64,000 nt of DNA, taken from the NCBI GenBank assembly GCA_964462445.1, contig CAYWXG010000007.1:1-64000 (forward strand), in the 5' to 3' direction. The notes below the pieces were generated by a model. The model ran no database searches, was not told the origin of the DNA, and was given only the letters and a program-made list of their open reading frames with translations. Below, piece by piece: positions 46,272 to 54,923 of the stretch (positions are counted from its first letter, which is position 1; each line of letters begins with the position of its first letter). The position numbers and the translations under genes are program-made. The DNA comes from JAGBWK01 sp964462445. Its GTDB lineage: Bacteria > Bacteroidota > Bacteroidia > Bacteroidales > Muribaculaceae.

Positions 46272-49103
46272 ATGAGATTACGAGGATTAGTAAGCGCGAT
46301 TGCAATAGCTATTATTGGCGTGATGCCAATGGTGGCATATAATGTCAGTGGAGTAGTCGCAGATGAGGCGGGAGAGCCGTTGATGGAGGCCGGTGTTAGA
46401 TTGCTGGCAGCAAAGGATAGCTCGTATGTAAAAGGGATAGCATCGGACCTTGACGGGAAATTTACGCTAAAGAATATCAACAAAGGTCGCTATATCCTTG
46501 AAGTGGCATATGTAGGCTATAATAAAAAATTTCAAGAGATATCAGTTGCCAATAAAAATGTAAATGCGGGAACAATCACACTAACTACAGCATCACACAT
46601 ACTAGATGAGGCGACAGTAACGGCTGTAAAAACGCCTATAAAGGTGATGGAGGATACGATTGAATATAATGCCGATTCATATAAGACGCAGCCCAATGCC
46701 GTAGTGGAGGATTTGTTGAAACGTTTGCCCGGAGTGGAAATAGATGCTGATGGCAAGATTACAGCCAATGGAAAAGAGGTTACCAAGATATTGGTTGACG
46801 GAAAGGAATTTTTCTCCGATGACCCCAAAGTAGCGTCGAAGAATTTGCCGGTGAATATGGTGTCGAAGTTGCAAGTAGTGGAACGCAAAAGTGACTTGGC
46901 GCGTATGACCGGAGTAGATGACGGAGAAGATGAAACAGTCATCAATTTGACCGTTAAGCCTGGAATGAAAAATGGTTGGTTTGGTACGGCAGAGGCCGGA
47001 TATGGTACCGATGACCGCTATCAAGTGACATTTAATGTCAACCGCTTCTGGGATGGCAATCAGATTACATTTATCGGTTCGGCCAACAATACCAACGACC
47101 TTGGCTTTACAGATGGGAATGGCAACCGCTTTCGCCGATTTGGTGGTGACCAAGGAATCAATGAGTCGCAAACGTTTGGTGTCAACTTCAATGTAGGCAA
47201 AGAAGAGATAATCCGTGTGGGCGGTAATGTGATGTATTCACATTCCGACAAGGAGAGCATGAGTCGTCAAAATCGCGAGTATTTGCTCGAAGACCCCTAT
47301 ACCCAAAATTCATTGACAGAGTCGCAGAATAAGGGACACAATTTGCGTACAGATTTCCGCATAGAGTGGAAACCGGACTCATTTAACACACTCGATGTGC
47401 GACCATCTTTCTCCTACAATCAAAATGATTCGTGGTCGGATGCAATTTCAGTGTCGCAGGGTAAAAACAGCTCGTTGAATCGTTCGATGTCGGAAGGGAA
47501 ATCGTATGAGGCCGGCGGTCGTATCATCTACAATCATAATTTTGCCAACCATAGAGGTCGCTCGTTCTCAATGTTTGTGAATTATCGCATGAGCAATGTC
47601 AGAGAGTATGAGGATAGCTATGTGTACAATAAGTTTTTCCAGTTTAATGATTCAATAGATGAGTATGACCAATGGATAGATAATAAGACTTGGACAAACC
47701 ATGTCAGCGGTCGATTTACGTGGACCGAGCCATTGGGCGATGTTAAGAATGGTCATTTCTTGACAGTGGGATATTCAGCAAATATGCGCTGGAACAATGC
47801 CGATAAGTATGTGTTTGAGGATCGTAATTTGGAGCATTATACTGAAGCCGATAGAATTTGGCACTATATGCTCAACGGAGAGGAACACACATTTGCACAG
47901 CCGATAATTGACCTTGCTAATTTTGAGTTAAGCGATTCGTTGACCAATCGCTTCCGCAATAGCAACTTCCAGCAGGATATCCGAATCGGATATAAAAAGG
48001 TGTCAAAGACCTTTACTTTGGATGCGGGAATGTCGATTGTACCAATCAAGAGTAAAAGTAATAATTTGACCAATCCTCAGAAGAATGTACCGTCGCGCAC
48101 GACGTGGAATTATGCTCCGTTCTTGCGTTTCAGATATAAGTTGGGAGAATCAACGACAATGAATATTGATTATTCGGGTCGCAGTTCCCAGCCGTCGATG
48201 TCGCAGTTGCAACCGGTAGCGGATTATAGTAATCCGTTGAACGTGGTGCAAGGTAACCCGGACTTGGTCCCGTCGTTCAACCACAATATTCGCTTGCGTT
48301 ATCAAACATTTGATATGGAGTCGCAGCGTTCAATAATGACGATGTTTGATGCCCGCGTCACACAAAATTCAATTATTTCAAAGACAATATTTGATAATCA
48401 GACAGGTGGTCGCTACACTACCTATGAGAATGTTAACGGCATTTGGGATGCTCGATTGATGAATATGTTCTCACAGCCATTGCGCAACAAGGTGTTTTCA
48501 TTCAATAATCATCTATTCGTCAATTATAATCGTCAACTTGGCTACAACAACGGCGAGCGCAATGTTTCGAATACGTTTATGATAGCAGAGTCATTCTCGA
48601 TAGCATATCGTCCCGATGATTTGGAACTTGAATTGCGCCCGATGTATAATTACCAAACTACGCGCAACTCAGCGTCGTCAATGTCGTCGACAAATTTGCA
48701 TCGCTATGGTGGCAGTTTTAATGGGACGTGGTACACACCGATAGGAATTATATTGAGCACAGACTTGACCTATTCAGACGCGACCGGCTATGCTGCAGGA
48801 TATGATAGTGAATCATGGATGTGGAATGCATCGATTTCTTATCAGTTCCTCCCGGGCAAGAAAGCAACGCTCATGTTAAAGGCCTACGACTTGTTGCAAC
48901 AGAAGAAGGATATCTCGCGTTCGGTGACAGCAACGTATATCGACGATACTCAATTCAATGCGTTGACGCGCTACTTTATGCTAACGTTTACGTATAAATT
49001 CAATACATTTGGAGTGGGCAATCAGCCGGAGGGACGCGATCAACGCGGTCCCGGCGGTCCCGGTGGTCCCGGTGGTCCCGGTGGTCCCGGCGGCGGAAGA
49101 TAA
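46272..49103 (+). CDS. TonB-dependent receptor-like outer membrane beta-barrel protein
   Basis: 943-aa outer-membrane protein of the carboxypeptidase-regulatory-domain plus barrel type, distinct from SusC. After the signal peptide (about 1-22) comes the regulatory-like domain (about 23-105: VSGVVADEAGEPLMEAGV, SDLDGKFTLKNINKGRY). Next are a plug (VEDLLKRLPGVEIDADGKI, ITANGKEVTKILVDGKEFF) and a long barrel. The C-terminus ends in a Gly-Gly-Pro repeat (about 925-943) coded by tandem 9-bp units. It has no adjacent SusD and probably imports a ligand or acts in envelope transport; the substrate is unknown. Flanked by its own promoter region and terminator. Confidence 0.9.
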   Translation: MRLRGLVSAIAIAIIGVMPMVAYNVSGVVADEAGEPLMEAGVRLLAAKDSSYVKGIASDLDGKFTLKNINKGRYILEVAYVGYNKKFQEISVANKNVNAGTITLTTASHILDEATVTAVKTPIKVMEDTIEYNADSYKTQPNAVVEDLLKRLPGVEIDADGKITANGKEVTKILVDGKEFFSDDPKVASKNLPVNMVSKLQVVERKSDLARMTGVDDGEDETVINLTVKPGMKNGWFGTAEAGYGTDDRYQVTFNVNRFWDGNQITFIGSANNTNDLGFTDGNGNRFRRFGGDQGINESQTFGVNFNVGKEEIIRVGGNVMYSHSDKESMSRQNREYLLEDPYTQNSLTESQNKGHNLRTDFRIEWKPDSFNTLDVRPSFSYNQNDSWSDAISVSQGKNSSLNRSMSEGKSYEAGGRIIYNHNFANHRGRSFSMFVNYRMSNVREYEDSYVYNKFFQFNDSIDEYDQWIDNKTWTNHVSGRFTWTEPLGDVKNGHFLTVGYSANMRWNNADKYVFEDRNLEHYTEADRIWHYMLNGEEHTFAQPIIDLANFELSDSLTNRFRNSNFQQDIRIGYKKVSKTFTLDAGMSIVPIKSKSNNLTNPQKNVPSRTTWNYAPFLRFRYKLGESTTMNIDYSGRSSQPSMSQLQPVADYSNPLNVVQGNPDLVPSFNHNIRLRYQTFDMESQRSIMTMFDARVTQNSIISKTIFDNQTGGRYTTYENVNGIWDARLMNMFSQPLRNKVFSFNNHLFVNYNRQLGYNNGERNVSNTFMIAESFSIAYRPDDLELELRPMYNYQTTRNSASSMSSTNLHRYGGSFNGTWYTPIGIILSTDLTYSDATGYAAGYDSESWMWNASISYQFLPGKKATLMLKAYDLLQQKKDISRSVTATYIDDTQFNALTRYFMLTFTYKFNTFGVGNQPEGRDQRGPGGPGGPGGPGGPGGGR
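49047..49091 (+). repeat. five tandem 9-bp units coding a GPG-type tail
   Basis: GGTCCCGG(T/C) is repeated five times in frame at the 3' end of the barrel gene, encoding a collagen-like Gly-Pro-Gly run. Copy-number slippage would change tail length without a frameshift. Confidence 0.85.
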
Positions 49104-49124
49104 AATTTTGGGAATCAAGAATAG

Positions 49125-49158
49125 ATCGGACTTTCATAAATTGGGAGTCCGATTTTTT
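49125..49158 (+). terminator. terminator after TonB-dependent barrel gene
   Basis: Stem ATCGGACT / AGTCCGAT (49125-49132 and 49146-49153) with a 13-nt loop, followed by a T run. Confidence 0.8.
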
Positions 49159-49307
49159 TGATATGGGAGTAGGAGATGTCGGTGGCGAATAGGAATTTCG
49201 ATGGGCGACTTGTGAAATAGTGTTAAAAAATAGAGGTGGAAGAGAGATGAACGGTGGAGTTTGCTTAACTTAGTGTTATGAAATGAAACAAAGCGGGCAT
49301 AAATGAG

Positions 49308-49754
49308 ATGAAGCAGTTTGAGCTTGGAAAACGACATAAATTGTGCGGCGAGATAAGGGTGAACAAATTGTTTGCCGGAGGAGACTCGCAAAGCGCGTTG
49401 TGCTATCCGTTGAAGGGGGTTTGGCGTAAAGGAGAAACCCGCCGAGGAGATGGCGCAACGTGTCAGTTTGTCATCACTGTGCCCAAGAAGCGATTACGCC
49501 ATGCCGTGGACCGAGTAGCGGCGCGACGCAGAATTCGCGAAGCCTATCGATTGACACATGGGAGGATTGAGGCAGAAAGCCGAGCCATTGGAAATGAAGA
49601 GGAGTTGATAGATGTGGCATTTATTTATGTGGCGAATAAAGTGTTGCCGTCGGTCAATATTCATGCTGCGATGGCGCGTTTGCTCGGAAAGATATATAAA
49701 TTATCGCAAAAGAAGACCGATGGGGGTGTTGGAGATGTTGAGCCGAGGGGTTAG
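49308..49754 (+). CDS. rnpA: ribonuclease P protein component
   Basis: Small basic protein subunit of RNase P, which matures tRNA 5' ends together with the M1 RNA. The 148-aa protein has the N-terminal KRHKLCGEIRVNKLFAGG segment and the RNP signature RHAVDRVAARRRIREAYR (about 65-82). It is longer than average at the C-terminus, as in other Bacteroidetes. It overlaps yidD by 20 bp. rpmH and dnaA, the usual neighbours, are not in the window. Confidence 0.93.
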   Translation: MKQFELGKRHKLCGEIRVNKLFAGGDSQSALCYPLKGVWRKGETRRGDGATCQFVITVPKKRLRHAVDRVAARRRIREAYRLTHGRIEAESRAIGNEEELIDVAFIYVANKVLPSVNIHAAMARLLGKIYKLSQKKTDGGVGDVEPRG

Positions 49755-49959
49755 CATAGTATTGTCGTTGCCGATACATTTCTATCGCTATTGTATCTCC
49801 CCGATGTTGCCGGCAAGTTGTCGGTTCACCCCAACCTGTTCGCAGTATGCGTTGGAAGCGTTGCGCAAGCATGGCCCGATAAAAGGGTTGTGGTTGACGA
49901 TACGTCGAATTTCTCGCTGTCACCCATGGGGAGGTAGCGGATATGACCCTGTCCCGTAG
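49735..49959 (+). CDS. yidD: membrane protein insertion efficiency factor YidD
   Basis: Small inner-membrane-associated protein that aids YidC-dependent membrane protein insertion. The signature ISPMLPASCRFTPTCSQYALEALRKHG is present in two parts around residues 20-46, including the two conserved cysteines, and the protein ends HPWGGSGYDPVP as the family does. The 74-aa form from ATG at 49735 is preferred: it begins just before the conserved amphipathic helix and is preceded by TTGGAG. An ATG at 49720 would add five residues. It overlaps rnpA, a common translational coupling. Confidence 0.9.
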   Translation: MLSRGVSIVLSLPIHFYRYCISPMLPASCRFTPTCSQYALEALRKHGPIKGLWLTIRRISRCHPWGGSGYDPVP

Positions 49960-49972
49960 AGAATTATCAAGA

Positions 49973-50617
49973 ATGGATATAACCGGAATAAACAGCCATT
50001 GCCATGATAGGGAAGCCGGATTACTAACCTTGAGTTTGGGGGAGTATCGCGACTATGAAGCATCTGCCGGACAACGATTGGTGGTAGGGTTGCACCCGTG
50101 GGACACCGAGGGATGGGAGTTGCAGCGATTGAGAGAAGAACTTTCGGTTGCGATATCCGATAGTCGCGTAGTGGCAATTGGGGAGGTTGGAATCGATCCG
50201 TTGCGAGGAGCCGAGGTAGCATGCCAGGAGGAGTTACTGCGTGAGCAGTTGACTATAGCGATAGAGGCAGGAATGTCGGTGATATTTCATATAGTGCGTC
50301 GCTATGATATATTGATGAGGTTGCACAAGGAGATGCGACCTGTTGTGGCATGGGGTGTGCATGGATTTAGGGGAAATGAAGAGGTGGCGCGGCAGTTGGT
50401 TAAAGCCGGGATTTATATTTCGGTGGGGATGAAATTTAATGCTGAAGCGGTGAAGTTGATACCGGGGGAATTGTTGTTGCTTGAGACCGATGAATTGCCG
50501 GAAGAGCGAATAGCAGAAGTAGTGGAGAAGGTAGCGGCAGCGCGAGGCGAGTCGCCGGAGAGATTGGCAGCACTGGCACGTGACAACCGCGCAAGATTTC
50601 TCGCAAATCGAAAGTAG
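49973..50617 (+). CDS. TatD-family metal-dependent hydrolase
   Basis: 214-aa amidohydrolase-superfamily protein related to TatD DNases. The metal-binding N-terminal motif INSHCHDR (about 5-12), VVGLHPWD (about 37-44), IGEVGIDP near 71 and IFHIVRRYD near 103 (with the metal-ligand His) fit the family. The later LLLETDELP has the Asp of the TETD motif. It is shorter than the usual 260 aa and lacks part of the middle, typical of a Bacteroidetes subgroup. An alternative ATG at 49943 overlaps yidD; 49973 is preferred. Confidence 0.85.
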   Translation: MDITGINSHCHDREAGLLTLSLGEYRDYEASAGQRLVVGLHPWDTEGWELQRLREELSVAISDSRVVAIGEVGIDPLRGAEVACQEELLREQLTIAIEAGMSVIFHIVRRYDILMRLHKEMRPVVAWGVHGFRGNEEVARQLVKAGIYISVGMKFNAEAVKLIPGELLLLETDELPEERIAEVVEKVAAARGESPERLAALARDNRARFLANRK

Positions 50618-50690
50618 ACTGTACCACTAACCAATCTGCTCATCCCAACCGATTGGAATCCCGGAAAAAATTTGAAAATTTGCCATAACA

Positions 50691-50722
50691 TTTGCATATT
50701 AGATGAGAATTTTATACGTTTG
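50691..50722 (+). promoter_or_regulatory. promoter of the RHS gene
   Basis: TTTG (50691-50694) is separated by 20 nt from TACGTTTG (50715-50722), a very good Bacteroidetes -33/-7 pair. The leader to the ATG at 50759 is about 30 nt. Confidence 0.65.
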
Positions 50723-50758
50723 TAAAAGAGGTCATTAATTCTCAATCCGCTCTCCGCA

Positions 50759-50969
50759 ATGTATAATAAACCTAACATAATAACTTCCTCCGGCAAGGGG
50801 CATATCGCAACAGAATTTTGTACTCTCGCCAACTTAAGGCCTTGGCTTAGAGGAGTTATAGCAATCTGTTGCATGTTCATGTTTAATTTCGACATTGTGG
50901 CTAAAGAAAGCAACCCATATTTCGAGGAGGGGGTTGAAGTTACGGAAAGTTTAAATGAAATGATTTCCG
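50759..50969 (+). pseudogene. frameshifted N-terminal leader of RHS gene
   Basis: An open frame from ATG at 50759, placed correctly behind a good promoter, encodes a basic N-region and a hydrophobic stretch (GVIAICCMFMFNFDIVA) that looks like a signal peptide. It then reads VEVTESLN, which fits the start of an RHS YNSLNLP-type repeat. The continuation (PMRIEMEDG) lies in another frame, directly after a TGA. The frame shift lies at about 50945-50969. The long RHS repeat body is missing, so this looks like the leader of a deleted and frameshifted gene. The open frame itself runs on to 51016. Confidence 0.6.
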
Positions 50970-52154
50970 ATGCGGATAGAGATGGAAGATGGAGCGGAGA
51001 TAGAGAATATGTATGATGCCGAAGGGACATTGCGACAGAGGAAACATATTGGCAGTGACGACACCGAAATTGCCGTTACCGACTACAGCGGAGTATGGGA
51101 ATTCAAGAATGGCGCACTCTCTCGCATCAATATCCCCGGGGGATATATACAAGGGGATAGTGTTTACTTCTATATTGCCGACCAACAGGGGAATATTCGA
51201 CAGGTGTGGAACGCCTCGACCGGTCAGACCGTTCAGGACAACCATTACTACCCCTATGGCGCAATGTTCGGGGAATCGGCGGCAGTGGAATATGTCAATG
51301 CAATGTCGACGAATTTGGCTGGAAGTTCCGTCAATCCGTATCGCTATGGCGGGAAAGAGTGGTTGATGCAAGAGGGATTGAACTACTACGACTTTGCAGC
51401 GCGTCAGTATGACCCGACGACAGGTCGCTTCATTCACCCCGACCCGTTGAATGGCAAATACCCCCACCTTTCCTCCTACCTCTATTGTGCCGGCAATCCC
51501 ATCAACGCCACCGACCCAACGGGAATGGAATTTATAATAGACAAATTATCCCCCGAAGAAAAAGCTAAATTTGAAGAGAATGTAAATCTGCGTCCAGAAT
51601 TAGCCTCTTTATATGATTTTATAGCGAATGCACCAGAAGTTTTTGTTGTAGAATATGTAGAAAATATTGTAGAAAATTCAGTTGAGGGGAAAGAAGAGAC
51701 TGCCGTCATGTCAGTTCGTCCAGGAGAATCCGAAAATGAATACATCCTATCTTTATCAAAAAATCCAACACCTTCTGATTTTAGTTTTGCAGAAGATTTA
51801 TTCCATTGCTTCCAACATTGTAATTTCTCGGAATATACTGATTCACACAACTTTGAATATGAAGCTCAAGTATTTGCCTGCATTACAATAACGACCAATG
51901 CGCATGGTGCTCATCCTGATTTGCCATTTTTTAATTCTATGATTTCTTATTTGGGCATTGATTATTTTTATTATCCTCCAGAATTCAATCAAACATTAAA
52001 TAGCAATGAGTTTCTTTCATTTTATCTGACTCAATCAAAAGATTTTGTTGATTATAATGAAAAATTCGACAAAGGGAATAGTAATTATCGAACAGAAACG
52101 AAATCGGCACCCTTTTCCTTGCTAAAATTTTATGAACTTTATAAATCCAAATAG
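50970..52154 (+). CDS. RHS-repeat core protein with variable C-terminal tip (remnant)
   Basis: 394 aa. The RHS-associated core is intact (about 1-185): GDSVYFYIADQQGNIRQVW, YYDFAARQYDPTTGRFIHPD and YCAGNPINATDPTG. The tip after DPTG (about 186-394) is AT-rich compared with the core, as expected for swapped polymorphic toxin tips. It contains EDLFHCFQH (275-283) and HNFEYEAQ (293-300), which resemble a degenerate HExxH zinc-peptidase-like motif seen in Bacteroidales RHS tips. Catalysis is speculative. The gene lacks the long repeat body, and its leader is in another frame, so it may be an inactive or silent cassette. Confidence 0.75.
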   Translation: MRIEMEDGAEIENMYDAEGTLRQRKHIGSDDTEIAVTDYSGVWEFKNGALSRINIPGGYIQGDSVYFYIADQQGNIRQVWNASTGQTVQDNHYYPYGAMFGESAAVEYVNAMSTNLAGSSVNPYRYGGKEWLMQEGLNYYDFAARQYDPTTGRFIHPDPLNGKYPHLSSYLYCAGNPINATDPTGMEFIIDKLSPEEKAKFEENVNLRPELASLYDFIANAPEVFVVEYVENIVENSVEGKEETAVMSVRPGESENEYILSLSKNPTPSDFSFAEDLFHCFQHCNFSEYTDSHNFEYEAQVFACITITTNAHGAHPDLPFFNSMISYLGIDYFYYPPEFNQTLNSNEFLSFYLTQSKDFVDYNEKFDKGNSNYRTETKSAPFSLLKFYELYKSK

Positions 52155-52180
52155 GTATGAGAATGGGACGGATTTTTTAA

Positions 52181-53308
52181 TTGATAATATTATTCGTGTT
52201 TTTTAGCGGAATAATAAATATCTCTTATGCAGAATCAATCTATCGCAATAGCGGTACATTGTATGAACAAAATAGAGGCGCAGCTGAAATTATTAGATAC
52301 AATGTTTATGAATATATCTGTGATTGCCTTGGTAAGGATGTGCTTGAGGGTGTGATTAATGAGAATAATTCTTGTTTATTCCTCAGAATTTTTTACAATC
52401 CGGATGGGAATCTTAATAAGATAATGACAAACAATATGCGTGTCTCATTTTTCTCTGGAAAAGAGTGGGAATCCATATTTGATTATCTACATGATTTACC
52501 GCCATTGCCCCTGCCCAATTGTCTTACATATATAAATCTTTATCCCTATGCCATTTATACTAAAGATACAATTATAAATAGTGCGCATCAATCTATAATT
52601 GATTTTTCAAAAATGTTTAATCCTGTCGCATTATGTCCAAATGTGACAGGAGCTAATACTGAATTGAACGCTGACAACGTCAAACCATTTGATATTCTTG
52701 AGAAGAAGCTATATAACTATAAATCTTTTTATCGTACTGAGCATCCGGATTCATTGTTCGGACTAATGAGATGGGAAGAGGTGAAGCGTCGCTATCATGA
52801 TGCATTAAAATCCGGAGAATATAAAGAAAAACCGCGCATCTGGGACCAGATATATGACTGCGAATTCGACAACGAGGGATACAATTGGAAGAAAATTCCT
52901 ATTAAAAATTACTCGGTCAATATTCAAGTCCCCATTGGCTCAAAGACAACAGTTGCAACGGATTCGCTATCAGCGATGGTAGACTTTTCTGATTCTACTT
53001 ATGTAAATATCCAATATACCAAGGGAGATGAGTGGACAAAACTATACGAAACCGAAACAAACCCTCGCAAACGTCAGATTTATAGCAATGTTGTCACCGA
53101 AAAATATCTGCTATCATCGGGAGACTTTGAACTCGATGGGAAAATGATATATTGGCAAAGGATAAGATATCGGTATGGGGTGACTATAACCCTTTACACT
53201 TCTGCGAAAGATAATCTCACAAAATATTATTCAACAGTAATAGCCCCTATTACTGTGGTGTTGCGTCCAAAGTTCAAAACGATATATTTGAACGACGATG
53301 GATATTGA
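52181..53308 (+). CDS. unknown exported protein downstream of RHS tip (possible partner or immunity)
   Basis: 375 aa from TTG at 52181; family not recognised. The start reads as a signal peptide (LIILFVFFSGIINISYA). In the same frame, ATG at 52157 opens MRMGRIF and then meets TAA at 52178, so the natural n-region seems cut by a stop codon. The body is AT-rich like the RHS tip, with a C-terminal beta-rich part (about 245-375, NYSVNIQVPIGSKTTVATD). Position directly after the variable tip fits an immunity or partner role, but no motif proves it. Confidence 0.6.
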   Translation: MIILFVFFSGIINISYAESIYRNSGTLYEQNRGAAEIIRYNVYEYICDCLGKDVLEGVINENNSCLFLRIFYNPDGNLNKIMTNNMRVSFFSGKEWESIFDYLHDLPPLPLPNCLTYINLYPYAIYTKDTIINSAHQSIIDFSKMFNPVALCPNVTGANTELNADNVKPFDILEKKLYNYKSFYRTEHPDSLFGLMRWEEVKRRYHDALKSGEYKEKPRIWDQIYDCEFDNEGYNWKKIPIKNYSVNIQVPIGSKTTVATDSLSAMVDFSDSTYVNIQYTKGDEWTKLYETETNPRKRQIYSNVVTEKYLLSSGDFELDGKMIYWQRIRYRYGVTITLYTSAKDNLTKYYSTVIAPITVVLRPKFKTIYLNDDGY

Positions 53309-53595
53309 TTCCCAAGCCGTGGGTAACAGAGATGTTTCATGGAGAATATTACGAGCCGTATAATGACATAAATTCCAATAAATACCAATGAAATGCTGTA
53401 AAGATATATTGATTAATCAGCGAGGCGGGGAGGTGACTATGGTGTAGCGCCTCCAATATCTCTGACAATATTGATAGGTTTTAGTTATATATTTCCATGT
53501 AATCAGAAGCATATTGAACTATTGCGTGGTTGAGTAATTTTTCCAAGGGAGTTATATAAGTTCCTTGGAATTTTGTATCTTTACACGTGGAAAAA
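53309..53595. other. intergenic region without gene
   Basis: 287 bp between the RHS-linked gene and the tyrosine phosphatase gene. A TATCTTTA at 53576-53583 is a near match to the -7 box and may serve the phosphatase gene. I see no terminator and no RNA gene. Confidence 0.5.
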
Positions 53596-54120
53596 ATGAA
53601 ATATAGGAAAAGCATGGTATCGCATAATATAACAGAAGAAGAATTGAAAGGGAAACGGCGAATCTTGTTTGTGTGCTTGGGCAATATATGTCGGTCCCCG
53701 GCTGCAGAAGGGATTATGAAAAGTATCGTTGAAGCGGAAGGGGCAGTCGATTTTACCATAGATTCAGCCGGAACGGCTCGTTATCATATCGGAGAATTGC
53801 CCGACCATCGTATGCGTATCCATGCCCGTCGCCGTGGTATTGAACTCGACCATCATTGTCGCCAAGTCACATCGATAGATTTTGACGATTTCGACTTCAT
53901 AATCGGAATGGACGACAGCAATTTGGCAAATTTGCGTCGAATAGCACCATCACCTGAGGCGGAACGTAAGATATTGGCGATGAGCGCGTTTTTCAATAAA
54001 TCAACCCATTATGACTATGTTCCCGACCCTTACTACGAGGGCGCGGAGGGATTTGAGTTGGTGCTCGATTTGCTCGAAGAGGGGTGTAGAAATCTATATA
54101 AAGCGGTCTGCGAGCGATGA
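53596..54120 (+). CDS. low molecular weight protein tyrosine phosphatase
   Basis: 174-aa cytoplasmic phosphatase. The catalytic P-loop CLGNICRS (nucleophile Cys27, Arg33) follows a beta strand (RILFV). The general-acid Asp is in DPYYEG (Asp144). Such enzymes in Bacteroidetes often act on bacterial tyrosine kinases controlling capsule, but no kinase is nearby. ATG at 53596 was chosen; GTG at 53587 and ATG at 53614 are alternatives. Its stop overlaps the next start by 4 bp. Confidence 0.93.
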   Translation: MKYRKSMVSHNITEEELKGKRRILFVCLGNICRSPAAEGIMKSIVEAEGAVDFTIDSAGTARYHIGELPDHRMRIHARRRGIELDHHCRQVTSIDFDDFDFIIGMDDSNLANLRRIAPSPEAERKILAMSAFFNKSTHYDYVPDPYYEGAEGFELVLDLLEEGCRNLYKAVCER

Positions 54121-54917
54121 AAGAGGTGATTAAAGGGATATTATCGGCAATCGTCGCGTTGGCAATGCTTTCATCGGTGAGCTCGTGTGGCGGAAATGAA
54201 GAAGAGCAGGAGGCAGCGGCAAAAGCGCGCGAGCGAGAATTGGAGCTTGCGCAGTTGAGCGAGACGATGCGTCCGAATCATCATTTCAAGCAGCCCTATG
54301 AGTGGAAATTGGATTCAATGCCCCCGGGAGGGAGAAAGATACTAATAAATTCGGTTGGGGGAACGCTCGGCAGGGTGTTCAACGATTCAAATCATTTGCA
54401 GATAAATGCGAGTAAGGCGGTTGGGATTCGTCCGATACTCGGGCCGGAAGATGTGTGGCACGCACGCAAGCCGTTGGTCAAGATCGAGTCAAACCGGGAT
54501 TATTATGTTGATGAATTGCGCCATTCGATGCCCTATTTGGTTCCGGAGGCTGCACGGTTGCTCCAAGATATAGGTAGAGGATTTAACGATTCGTTGGCAT
54601 CGCGTGGCGGTGGAGCATATCGTATAAAAGTCACCTCAGTGTTGCGCACGCCGGTGACGGTGAAGAAGCTACGTAGCCGCAATGTAAATGCAGTAGCGAC
54701 GTCGGCCCACCTCTATGGCACAACTTTTGATATATCGTATGCGAAATTTATATGCGATAGTGACACATTGCCACGGACTCAGGAGGATTTGAAAAATCTA
54801 CTTGCCGAGGTGTTGCACGATTTGAGAAAACAGAACAGATGTTATGTCAAATATGAACGTAAGCAAGCGTGTTTCCACATAACGGCACGTCCGCAAGGTT
54901 CACACTCTAAAAAATAA
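54117..54917 (+). CDS. DUF5715-type lipoprotein, M15 peptidase-like
   Basis: 266-aa lipoprotein (lipobox VSSC, Cys about 23). The C-terminal half resembles LAS/M15 metallopeptidases that cut peptidoglycan cross-links: SVLRTPVTVKKL near 180, SAHLYGTTFDIS (about 200-211, His and Asp zinc ligands), and CFHITARP near 252 (third His). The family I recall is DUF5715. A murein-remodelling role is inferred. It is coupled by a 4-bp ATGA overlap to the phosphatase gene and lies 6 bp before the AsmA-like gene, so the three form an operon. Confidence 0.8.
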   Translation: MKEVIKGILSAIVALAMLSSVSSCGGNEEEQEAAAKARERELELAQLSETMRPNHHFKQPYEWKLDSMPPGGRKILINSVGGTLGRVFNDSNHLQINASKAVGIRPILGPEDVWHARKPLVKIESNRDYYVDELRHSMPYLVPEAARLLQDIGRGFNDSLASRGGGAYRIKVTSVLRTPVTVKKLRSRNVNAVATSAHLYGTTFDISYAKFICDSDTLPRTQEDLKNLLAEVLHDLRKQNRCYVKYERKQACFHITARPQGSHSKK

Positions 54918-54923
54918 CCGGGT

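Noticed and set aside
49612..49734. Longer N-terminal form of YidD starting at 49612
   Set aside because: The first 41 residues are out-of-frame rnpA sequence (Arg/Cys-rich) and unlike any YidD N-terminus; ATG at 49735 fits.
53583..53594. CACGTGGAA before the tyrosine phosphatase gene as another parS
   Set aside because: The left arm does not match the consensus and the right arm ends in A-rich sequence.
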